DNA from: an uncultured Opitutia bacterium
GTDB lineage: Bacteria; Verrucomicrobiota; Verrucomicrobiia; Opitutales; UBA953
Reading direction: 5' to 3'
Assembly: GCA_903921665.1 (NCBI GenBank)
Contig: CAIXQT010000038.1
Location: forward strand, 1-10,392
DNA length: 10,392 nt
Shown: piece after piece, positions 1 through 6,169 of the stretch
Layout of the letters: every line of letters begins with the position of its first letter
Numbering within the stretch: position 1 is the first letter of the stretch
The notes under the pieces: generated by a model
What the model was told of the DNA's origin: nothing
The model's database searches: none
Seen by the model: only the letters and a program-made list of their open reading frames with translations
Program-made: the position numbers and the translations under genes

Positions 1-734
1 AGGTCGCCCTTGTTCCATTCTTCGAAGGTGGTGCCGATCTCGTCGGGGGTCATGCCGAGGAGGCCGCGCATGAGGTCGTAGGCTTCGCAGATCATCTGCA
101 TGTCGCCGTACTCGATGCCGTTGTGGACCATCTTGACGTAGTGGCCGGCGCCATCCGGGCCGATATGGGCGACGCAGGGCACGCCACCCTTGATGGGCTT
201 GCCCGGGGTCGCGCCGGTGAGCTCGACGCCGGTGACGGCATCGACCTTGGAGGCGACGGCTTCCCAGATGGGCTTGAGTTCAGCCCAGGCGGCGGCATCG
301 CCACCCGGCATGAGGGACGGGCCGAAACGGGCGCCTTCTTCGCCGCCGGAGACGCCGGAGCCGATGAAGCGGAGGCCCTTGGCCTTGAGCTCGCGTTCGC
401 GACGGATGGTGTCCGTCCAAAGGGCGTTGCCGCCGTCGATGATGATGTCGCCCGGCTCGAAGACCGCGGCGAGCTCGTTGATCACGGCGTCGGTCGGGCC
501 GCCGGCCTTGACGAGGATGACGGCCTTGCGGGGCTTCTTAAGGGAGGCCGCGAAGTCCTTCATGGTGGGGCAGCCGGTCAGCTTGCCCGGGGTCTTCGGG
601 TTTTCCTTTACGAACTCGTCGGTCTTGGCGGTCGTGCGGTTGTAGACCGAGATCGCGAAGCCGTGGTCGGCGATGTTGAGGGCGAGGTTCTGACCCATGA
701 CGGCCAGACCAATGAGACCAATGTCGGATTGCAT
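1..734 (-). CDS. gnd: 6-phosphogluconate dehydrogenase, decarboxylating (N-terminal part, cut by window edge)
   Basis: The enzyme oxidises 6-phosphogluconate to ribulose 5-phosphate and CO2 with reduction of NADP, in the cytosolic oxidative pentose phosphate pathway. About 244 codons are present, roughly half of the usual 470 or so; the helical C-terminal domain lies outside the window. The N-terminus (MQSDIGLIGLAVMGQNLALN) is the Rossmann dinucleotide loop, followed by an NRT motif that in this family binds the NADP 2'-phosphate. Then come VKAGGPTDAVI, DIIIDGGN and the substrate-binding GSGVSGGEEGA block. HYVKMVHNGIEYGDMQ carries the catalytic lysine (Lys201, matching Lys183 of the sheep enzyme) and glutamate (Glu208, matching Glu190). 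The ATG at 734-732 gives the expected N-terminus, but no convincing ribosome binding site precedes it. The gene is transcribed away from coaC. Family assignment is certain on motifs; the only gap is the missing C-terminal half. Confidence 0.97.
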   Translation of the reverse strand, partial: MQSDIGLIGLAVMGQNLALNIADHGFAISVYNRTTAKTDEFVKENPKTPGKLTGCPTMKDFAASLKKPRKAVILVKAGGPTDAVINELAAVFEPGDIIIDGGNALWTDTIRRERELKAKGLRFIGSGVSGGEEGARFGPSLMPGGDAAAWAELKPIWEAVASKVDAVTGVELTGATPGKPIKGGVPCVAHIGPDGAGHYVKMVHNGIEYGDMQMICEAYDLMRGLLGMTPDEIGTTFEEWNKGD

Positions 735-877
735 AAGAGAAGCCAATGCGAACCCCCGTGGGCAGGCATGGCAAACAAGAAAAGGGGCAGGTTTCGCCCG
801 AAAGCTCTTGTTTTCGGCATCGCTCGCCGCCTTTCCCCTCGCCTCACCCTCGGTGCTTCCCATCGTGGGGGGCTGTC
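735..877. other. Divergent intergenic region between gnd and coaC
   Basis: This 143-base gap must hold the promoters for gnd (leftward) and the coaC operon (rightward). I found no pair of hexamers on either strand that matches sigma-70 well at 16-18 base spacing. Small inverted repeats exist (CGAAA/TTTCG, and GGGC/GCCC near 785-800), but their stems are only 4-5 bp and they are weak candidates. A frame open from 746 into coaC is better read as non-coding leader. A run of G (868-872) sits just upstream of the coaC start. Confidence 0.5.
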
Positions 878-1426
878 ATGTCCCAGCTCGTCGGCAAACG
901 CATCACCCTCGGTGTCACCGGCTCCATCGCCGCCTATAAGGCCGCGGACCTGACCTCTCAGCTGGTCAAATATGGCGCGGAGGTCCAGGTGGTCATGACC
1001 AAGGGCGCGACGCAGTTCATCACGCCGATGACGCTCCAGGTGCTCTCCCGTCGACCGGTGGCGTTCGACCTCTGGGCGGAAGGCGCCAATTCCGTCCCGG
1101 GCCACATCGAGATCGCCGATTCTTCCGACCTGCTCCTCGTCGCGCCGCTTTCGGCCAATGTCCTCGCGGAATTTGCCCACGGCCTCGCCCCCGATCTCCT
1201 GACTTCCGTCTACCTCGCGACCCGCGGCCCGGTCCTGCTTTGCCCGGCGATGAACGGCAAGATGTACGAGCACGCCGCGACGCAGGCCAATCTGAAGACG
1301 CTCCGCTCCCGCGGCCACGCCATCGTCGAGCCGGCCGAAGGCATGCTGGCCTGCGGTTATGAAGGCGTCGGCAAGCTCGCTCCGGTCGAAGAAATCGTCA
1401 GCCGCGTGCTTTCGATCCTGGGCTGA
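878..1426 (+). CDS. coaC: Phosphopantothenoylcysteine decarboxylase, stand-alone CoaC flavoprotein
   Basis: This FMN enzyme decarboxylates 4'-phosphopantothenoylcysteine to 4'-phosphopantetheine, the step before adenylation in coenzyme A synthesis. The 182-residue product contains the whole HFCD flavoprotein fold: GVTGSIAAYK at residues 12-21 for FMN phosphate binding, the active-site histidine His76 in GHIEIADSSDLLLVAPLSAN, PAMNGKMY at 123-130 with Asn126, and the substrate flap LACGYEGVGKLAP with Cys159. These line up with His75, Asn125 and Cys158 of E. coli Dfp. The protein stops after the CoaC domain, so the CoaB synthetase domain fused to it in most bacteria is absent and must be encoded elsewhere. 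I chose ATG 878 because the conserved domain begins within ten residues; an in-frame start at 746 would add a low-complexity, Pro/Ser/Arg-rich extension unlike the family. queG follows after 5 bases. Confidence 0.93.
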   Translation: MSQLVGKRITLGVTGSIAAYKAADLTSQLVKYGAEVQVVMTKGATQFITPMTLQVLSRRPVAFDLWAEGANSVPGHIEIADSSDLLLVAPLSANVLAEFAHGLAPDLLTSVYLATRGPVLLCPAMNGKMYEHAATQANLKTLRSRGHAIVEPAEGMLACGYEGVGKLAPVEEIVSRVLSILG

Positions 1427-1431
1427 GCCCG

Positions 1432-2439
1432 ATGGACCCCCGCGCCCTCCGCCAGCGACTCGAGGCTTCGGCGAAGGCGTTGGGCTTCGATGCGTTCGGC
1501 GTCGCGCCGGTCGAGGTCGATGTCCGCGCCGACTATTTCAAGAAGTGGATCGCCGACGGCATGCACGGGGACATGGCCTGGCTGGCCCGTAATCCCGATC
1601 GACGCACCGACGCGCGCAAGGTCATGCCGGAGGCGCGCAGCCTCGTGGTCGTCGGGCTCAACTATTACCAGCCACACCCTCCGGCCGGCTATCGTATCGC
1701 GAAATACGCCCTCGGCGCCGACTACCACGACGTGATCCTCGCCCGCCTGCAGCAGCTTTGTGAGGCGATGCGCGAGCTCGGCGGCGAACAGAAGCCCTAC
1801 GTCGATACCGGACCGGTGCTCGAGAAGCCCGTCGCGGCCGCGGCCGGCCTCGGCTGGCAGGGCAAGAGCACGATCCTGATCCATCGTGGCGCAGGAACCT
1901 GGTTGTTCCTCGGCGTCATCCTGACGACGCTCGAACTCGAAGCGTCGACGGCGAAAGAGCCGGACCGATGCGGCTCATGTACGCGCTGCATCGACGCCTG
2001 CCCAACGGCGGCGATCATTGCCCCATATAAGATGGATGCGCGCAAGTGCCTGGCCTACCTGACCATCGAGCACAAGGGCGCCATCCCCCTCGAATACCGC
2101 GAAGCCCTCGGCGACCGCGTCTTCGGTTGTGATGACTGCCTCGACGTCTGCCCCTGGAACAAATGGGCTGTCGCCACCCGCGAGGCCCATTTCGCCCCTC
2201 GTCCGCACCCGCCGCTCCGCGAGACGCTGGCCTGGACGGAGGCGCAGTTCCTCGCTCATTTCAAAGGCACGCCGGTCGAACGGCTCGGCCTCGCCCGTTG
2301 GCGTCGCAACGCGCTCACGGTGCTCGGCAATGTCGGCACGCCGGCCGACCTGCCTTCCGCCGAGGCGCTCCTCGCCGATGCCGATCCGATGGTGGCCGAA
2401 CATGCGGCCTGGTCCGTCGGTCGGCTGCGCGCCCGCTGA
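1432..2439 (+). CDS. queG: Epoxyqueuosine reductase QueG
   Basis: QueG reduces epoxyqueuosine to queuosine at the wobble base of GUN-anticodon tRNAs, using cobalamin and two [4Fe-4S] clusters; it acts in the cytosol. The protein has 335 residues, slightly shorter than the 380 or so of E. coli and B. subtilis QueG. Visible signatures are the N-terminal domain ending in PEARSLVVVGLNYY (66-79), the catalytic-acid segment YVDTGPVLEKP with Asp125 (the counterpart of B. subtilis Asp134), and GLGWQGKSTILI (139-150). The ferredoxin-like part has CGSCTRCIDACP (Cys180, 183, 186, 190), KCLAYLTIEHKGAIP with Cys206, and CDDCLDVCPWNK (Cys233, 236, 240). A short HEAT-like tail (about 286-333, WRRNALTVLGNVG) follows, as in QueG structures, where it contributes to tRNA binding. 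It starts 5 bases after coaC and belongs to the same transcription unit. Confidence 0.96.
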   Translation: MDPRALRQRLEASAKALGFDAFGVAPVEVDVRADYFKKWIADGMHGDMAWLARNPDRRTDARKVMPEARSLVVVGLNYYQPHPPAGYRIAKYALGADYHDVILARLQQLCEAMRELGGEQKPYVDTGPVLEKPVAAAAGLGWQGKSTILIHRGAGTWLFLGVILTTLELEASTAKEPDRCGSCTRCIDACPTAAIIAPYKMDARKCLAYLTIEHKGAIPLEYREALGDRVFGCDDCLDVCPWNKWAVATREAHFAPRPHPPLRETLAWTEAQFLAHFKGTPVERLGLARWRRNALTVLGNVGTPADLPSAEALLADADPMVAEHAAWSVGRLRAR

Positions 2440-2474
2440 ACCTACGGGTTGCCTCGGGCGATGGGCTCGTCCTA

Positions 2475-3014
2475 ATGGTGTCCGTGATCCTCGCCCAAGC
2501 TTACTACGCGCTCGCCGCCTTCCTGCTCCTGGCCGGCTGGCTCATCGTCACCGACGCCCCGGTCTTACGTACGTTCCGCCGCTCGAAGGGCGCCACCTAC
2601 CTCCTCGGTCTGCTGGCCATCGGCTGGTTCGCTTGGTGGCTGATGAACATCCCTGAGGCCGATCTCGCCGGGCTGCCGCGCCTGCCGGTGGTCATCGGCT
2701 TCATCGGCGCCAGCCTCGCCACCTTCGTCTATATGCCGGACTTCCTGTCGGTCCGCGCGCTGGGCGTATGCATGCTTTTCCTCGCCCGCCATGCTTTGGA
2801 TGGCGGCTATCGGCAGCTTCCTCACAGCTTGCTGGAGGCCTCGGTGAGCTACGGCGTGCTGATCCTCTTCGGTTTCTGGTGGGCCTGCTCCCCGCCGGTT
2901 TTCTGCCGTCAATGTGATTGGGTCCTAGCCACCGATGGCCGACGCAAGTTCTTCGGCGGCCTGAGCCTGCTGCTGGCGGCCGCGTGCGTCGTCCAGTCCT
3001 TACGCCTCCCGTGA
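2475..3014 (+). CDS. Unrecognised integral membrane protein, about six transmembrane segments
   Basis: I do not recognise this 179-residue protein. Hydrophobic stretches at about residues 4-25, 40-58, 70-87, 93-107, 125-144 and 158-174 suggest up to six membrane spans joined by short loops, so it should lie in the inner membrane. A basic loop (VLRTFRRSKG, 30-39) follows the first span, favouring a cytoplasmic location for that loop. Near the end of the fifth hydrophobic stretch is a cysteine cluster, ACSPPVFCRQCDW (Cys138, Cys144, Cys147), whose CxxC could bind a metal or form a disulfide. ATG 2475 is chosen because the reading frame upstream overlaps queG in another phase and the hydrophobic start fits a membrane protein. 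The stop codon overlaps the GTG start of gmk (GTGA, 3011-3014), indicating translational coupling. No function is assigned; the context suggests only membership in the coaC-polX operon. Confidence 0.8.
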   Translation: MVSVILAQAYYALAAFLLLAGWLIVTDAPVLRTFRRSKGATYLLGLLAIGWFAWWLMNIPEADLAGLPRLPVVIGFIGASLATFVYMPDFLSVRALGVCMLFLARHALDGGYRQLPHSLLEASVSYGVLILFGFWWACSPPVFCRQCDWVLATDGRRKFFGGLSLLLAAACVVQSLRLP

Positions 3015-3604
3015 GCCGCGCGCTGCTCATCGTCGTCTCGGGCCCGGCCGGCAGCGGGAAGACCACGCTCTGCTCTCGGCTCACCGAGGCCTACCCGCAG
3101 GCGATCCGCCGCGTCATCACCTGCACGACCCGCGCGCCTCGCACCGGCGAAGCCGACGGCGCGGACTATCACTTCCTCACGCGCGGCAGCTTCGAACAGC
3201 AGGTCGCGCAAGGCGTGTTCCTCGAGCACGCTACCGTCCACGGGAATCTCTACGGCCCACGCGCGGCCGACGTCGCCACGCATCTCGGTGCCGGTTTCGA
3301 TGCGCTGCTGAACGTCGACGTCCAGGGCGCCGCCACGATCCGCGCGAAGGGCGAAGCGGATCCTCGCCTCGCCGCCGCGCTGGTCACGGTCTTCATCCGC
3401 GTCAGCGATCACGCCGAGCTCCGTCGCCGCCTCACCGGTCGCGGCACCGATCCGGCCGACGAGATCGACCGTCGCGTCGCCGCCGCCGAAGAAGAGATCC
3501 GCCATGCGGGTTCCTACCAGCATGTGATCGAGAGCGGCAGTCGCGAAGCCGATTTCGCCGCGCTCCAAGCCATCTACCTCGCCGAGAAGGCCCGCCGTCC
3601 ATGA
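3011..3604 (+). CDS. gmk: Guanylate kinase
   Basis: Gmk phosphorylates GMP (and dGMP) to the diphosphate with ATP, a necessary step from GuaB-derived GMP to GTP. The 197-residue product is close to the usual 200 or so. It shows the P-loop GPAGSGKT at 11-18, the GMP-binding TTRAPRTGEADGADYHF block (39-55), FLEHATVHGNLYG (70-82), NVDVQGA with Asp103 (101-107), and the lid region with arginines in RRRLTGRGTD (138-147) and EIDRR (151-155). The residue after the GMP-contacting YG is Pro83, where Thr or Ser is common, a mild deviation. The start is GTG at 3011: it overlaps the previous stop as GTGA and puts the P-loop at the normal distance from the N-terminus. The longer open frame from 2918 lies over the membrane-protein gene and is rejected. 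The TGA stop (3602-3604) overlaps the polX start. Confidence 0.95.
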   Translation: MSRALLIVVSGPAGSGKTTLCSRLTEAYPQAIRRVITCTTRAPRTGEADGADYHFLTRGSFEQQVAQGVFLEHATVHGNLYGPRAADVATHLGAGFDALLNVDVQGAATIRAKGEADPRLAAALVTVFIRVSDHAELRRRLTGRGTDPADEIDRRVAAAEEEIRHAGSYQHVIESGSREADFAALQAIYLAEKARRP

Positions 3605-5325
3605 TGGAGAAGAACGACATCGCGGGCATCCTCGACGAGATCGCCACCTTCATGGAACTGACCGGGGAAAACCCGTTCAAGATCCGCGCCTACTCGGCCG
3701 GCGCCCGCATCCTCGAGAACATGACCGAAGACCTCGGCGAGCTCATCGACGGCGGCAAGCTCGCCGATATCCCCGGGCTCGGCGAGGCGTTGGTCGACAA
3801 GATCACGACGCTCCGTCGCGATGGCGTGCTCCCTTTCCACCAGAAGCTCAAGGCTTCCATCCCCGCCGGCCTCCTCGAGGTCATGCAGATTCCCGGCCTC
3901 GGGCCGAAGAAGGTCCGCGCCCTCTGGACGCAGCTCGCCGTCGAAGACCTCGCGAAACTGAAGGAAGTCTGCGAATCCGGCGCGGTCGCCGAGCTCAAGG
4001 GCTTCGGCGCGAAGACGCAGGAAAAGATCCTCGAAGGGATCAAGAACCGTATCGCCTACGGTAAGCGGCATCGTTGGTACGAGGCCGCCGCCATCGCCGA
4101 GCCGATCCTCGCCGGGCTCCGCGCTCTGCCCCAGGTCTCGCTCGCCGAATCCGCCGGCTCGTTGCGCCGCGCCCGCGAGACGGTCGGCGACCTCGACTTC
4201 CTCGTGGCCTCGTCCGAACCGAAGCCAATCATGGACTGGTTCGTCGCCTATCCGGGGGTCAAGGAGGTCACCGCTCACGGCGAGACGAAATCCAGTGTGC
4301 GCTTCGAAAACGGCCTGCAGGCGGATCTCCGCGTCGTCCCGGCCGAGCAGTTCTATTTCGCGCTCCATCACTTCACGGGCTCCAAGGAGCATAACGTCGC
4401 CATGCGCCACCGCGCGCTCGGCCGCGGGCTCAGTATGAGCGAGTGGGGCTTCAAGTCCGTCGACGAGAAGTCCGTCGCGCCCGGCGCCCAGAGCGAGGAA
4501 GAGGTCTTCCGCGCGCTCGGCCTGCCGTGGATCCCGCCCGAACTTCGCGAAGGCAACGGCGAGATCGACGCCGCCGAAGCCGGCAACCTGCCGAAGCTCG
4601 TCCAATTCTCCGATCTGCGCGGCGTCTTCCATAATCACACCACGGAATCGGACGGCGATCACACGCTCGACCAGATGGCCGCCGCCGCCGAGGCGCAGGG
4701 CTGGGAATACCTCGGCATCTCGGACCACTCGAAGTCCAGCTTCCAGGCCGGCGGCCTCGATGAGGCCCGCTTGGCGAAGCAGCTCGAGGACATCGCGAAG
4801 CTCAACGCTTCGAAGAAGTATCGCGTGCGCGTGCTCTCCGGCAGCGAGGTCGACATCCTCAAGGATGGCTCGCTCGACTTCACGGACGACGTCCTCGCGC
4901 GCCTGGACTTCGTCGTGGCCTCGGTGCACAACCTCTTCACCTTGGACCGCGAGGCGCAGACGGCCCGCATCATCAAGGCCATCGAGAACGAACACGTCGA
5001 TATGGTCGGCCACCTGACCGGCCGCCTGCTCAACAAGCGCGAGCCCTACGAAGTCGACATCGCCAAGGTCATCGACGCCGCCGCGGCCAACGACACGATC
5101 ATCGAGCTCAACGCGAACCCGTGGCGCCTCGACCTCGACTGGCGCTGGTGGCGCCGCGCGGCCGAGAAGGGCGTGCTGTGTTCGATCAATCCGGACGCGC
5201 ATGACGTCGACCAGCTGGCCTTCGCCGCCCACGGCGTCCGCATCGCTCGCAAGGGCTGGCTGACGTCGGAGCAGGTGCTCAACACGCGGTCGCTGCCGGA
5301 AGTGCTGTCCTGGCTGGGTCGCTGA
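3601..5325 (+). CDS. polX: Bacterial family X DNA polymerase with PHP nuclease domain (PolX)
   Basis: PolX is a repair polymerase that fills small gaps; its C-terminal PHP domain gives 3'-5' exonuclease and, in studied members, AP-endonuclease activity. The 574 residues match the standard length. The N-terminal 8 kDa domain has helix-hairpin-helix motifs DIPGLGEALVDKI (about 56-68), QIPGLGPKKV (96-105) and LKGFGAKTQEKI (132-143). The nucleotidyltransferase palm has GSLRRARETVGDLDF with catalytic Asp197 and Asp199, and third acidic residue Asp242 in ADLRVV. The PHP metal site looks complete: His344 and His346 (HNHT), Asp351, His376 (ISDH), Glu416 (SGSEVDIL), His443 (SVHN), His471 (GHLTGR), Asp532 and His534 (PDAH). 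Nuclease activity is therefore expected. ATG 3601 overlaps the gmk stop as ATGA; a second ATG at 3604 would give TGATG coupling equally well, so the start is uncertain by one codon. Confidence 0.96.
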   Translation: MMEKNDIAGILDEIATFMELTGENPFKIRAYSAGARILENMTEDLGELIDGGKLADIPGLGEALVDKITTLRRDGVLPFHQKLKASIPAGLLEVMQIPGLGPKKVRALWTQLAVEDLAKLKEVCESGAVAELKGFGAKTQEKILEGIKNRIAYGKRHRWYEAAAIAEPILAGLRALPQVSLAESAGSLRRARETVGDLDFLVASSEPKPIMDWFVAYPGVKEVTAHGETKSSVRFENGLQADLRVVPAEQFYFALHHFTGSKEHNVAMRHRALGRGLSMSEWGFKSVDEKSVAPGAQSEEEVFRALGLPWIPPELREGNGEIDAAEAGNLPKLVQFSDLRGVFHNHTTESDGDHTLDQMAAAAEAQGWEYLGISDHSKSSFQAGGLDEARLAKQLEDIAKLNASKKYRVRVLSGSEVDILKDGSLDFTDDVLARLDFVVASVHNLFTLDREAQTARIIKAIENEHVDMVGHLTGRLLNKREPYEVDIAKVIDAAAANDTIIELNANPWRLDLDWRWWRRAAEKGVLCSINPDAHDVDQLAFAAHGVRIARKGWLTSEQVLNTRSLPEVLSWLGR

Positions 5326-5340
5326 GCGCTCCTTACGGCT

Positions 5341-5353
5341 CGCCCTGAGGGCG
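5341..5353 (+). other. Small hairpin between polX and kdsA
   Basis: The sequence CGCCC-TGA-GGGCG forms a 5-bp stem with a 3-base loop in the 49-base gap between polX and kdsA. No T-run follows (the next bases are CCGCCCGTCC), so it does not look like an intrinsic terminator. It could be a weak pause or processing site, or chance in GC-rich DNA. Confidence 0.25.
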
Positions 5354-5374
5354 CCGCCCGTCCTATCCTGCCGC

Positions 5375-6169
5375 ATGCTGCACGATAAGCGCCGTCTGCT
5401 CCTCATCGCCGGACCTTGCTCCCTCGAATCGGAGTCCAATTGCCGGACCGTCGCCACGGAGCTCAAGGCCTTGGCCGCCCGCCATCCGGAGCTGAACATC
5501 ATCTTCAAGGGTTCGTACGACAAGGCCAACCGCACCTCGCTCGGCGGCGATCGCGGACCCGGCATGCAGGCCGGCCTCGATCTCCTCGCGATGGTGAAGA
5601 AGGACTTCGATTTCAACGTCCTCACCGATATCCATGGCCCGGAGCAGTGCGAAGCCGTCGGCAAGGTCGTCGACGTGCTCCAGATCCCCGCGTTCATGTG
5701 CCGCCAGACCGACCTGCTCGTCGCCGCCGCCAAGACCGGCAAGGTCGTCAACGTGAAGAAGGGCCAGTTCCTTTCCCCGTTCGAGATGCGTTTCGTGGTC
5801 GATAAGCTCGAAGGCGCCAAGGCCGCCGAGATCTGGCAGACCGACCGCGGCACGACCTTCGGCTACCAGAACCTCGTCGTCGACATGCGCTCCTTCCCGA
5901 TCATGGCCGGCTTCGGCCACCCGACGATCATGGATGCGACGCACGCCGTGCAGCTGCCTGGCGCCGCCGGCGGTTCTTCCGGCGGTCAGCGCGAATACGT
6001 CCCGGTCCTCGCCAAGGCGGCGCTCGCCGCGGGCGCCGACGGTCTCTTCATGGAGACGCACCCGGATCCGAAGAAAGCGATCTCCGACGGCCCTTCGCAG
6101 GTGCCCCTCGCGGAGTTCCCGGCCCTGGTCGAATCCTGTCTGCGCGTCTGGAAAGCCGTCCGCGCCTAA
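5375..6169 (+). CDS. kdsA: 3-deoxy-8-phosphooctulonate (Kdo-8-P) synthase, metal-dependent type
   Basis: KdsA condenses phosphoenolpyruvate with arabinose 5-phosphate to Kdo 8-phosphate, committing carbon to the Kdo of lipopolysaccharide in the cytosol. The 264-residue length is close to that of known KdsA enzymes. Diagnostic blocks are FKGSYDKANRTS (44-55), VDVLQIPAFMCRQTDL (99-114), VNVKKGQFLSP (125-135), RGTTFGYQNLVVDM (158-171), DATHAVQLPG (187-196) and HPDPKKAISDGP (229-240). The N-terminal IAGPC places Cys15 where the metal-independent E. coli enzyme has Asn26. With His190, Glu227 and Asp238 this reproduces the four metal ligands of the Aquifex enzyme (Cys11, His185, Glu222, Asp233). 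ATG 5375 puts the barrel strand immediately after the start; no Shine-Dalgarno is visible. The gene follows polX by 49 bases and may be read through from that operon. Its stop overlaps the convergent menE stop. Confidence 0.96.
   Translation: MLHDKRRLLLIAGPCSLESESNCRTVATELKALAARHPELNIIFKGSYDKANRTSLGGDRGPGMQAGLDLLAMVKKDFDFNVLTDIHGPEQCEAVGKVVDVLQIPAFMCRQTDLLVAAAKTGKVVNVKKGQFLSPFEMRFVVDKLEGAKAAEIWQTDRGTTFGYQNLVVDMRSFPIMAGFGHPTIMDATHAVQLPGAAGGSSGGQREYVPVLAKAALAAGADGLFMETHPDPKKAISDGPSQVPLAEFPALVESCLRVWKAVRA

Noticed and set aside
746..877. Upstream extension of coaC to ATG 746
   Set aside because: The added 44 residues are Pro/Ser/Arg-rich and unlike CoaC N-termini; the family fold begins right after ATG 878.
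123..953. 276-residue plus-strand frame opposite gnd and running into coaC
   Set aside because: It covers a certain gnd gene on the other strand and the coaC start in another phase, and its sequence resembles no family.
608..1318. 236-residue minus-strand frame opposite coaC and the intergenic region
   Set aside because: It overlaps both gnd (in another frame) and coaC, with Arg/Gly/Asp-rich shadow composition and no motif.
2163..2474. Upstream extension of the membrane protein through the end of queG
   Set aside because: That part overlaps the QueG C-terminus in another phase and is Arg-rich. The hydrophobic protein begins at ATG 2475.
5341..5353. Intrinsic terminator after polX
   Set aside because: The stem is only 5 bp and no T-run follows, so it does not meet the usual pattern.
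3574..5853. 759-residue open frame on the minus strand, antisense to polX and kdsA
   Set aside because: It lies opposite two genes with complete family motifs. Its translation is Arg/Asp/Glu/Ala-rich with no domain I recognise, as expected for antisense frames where third positions are nearly all C or G.
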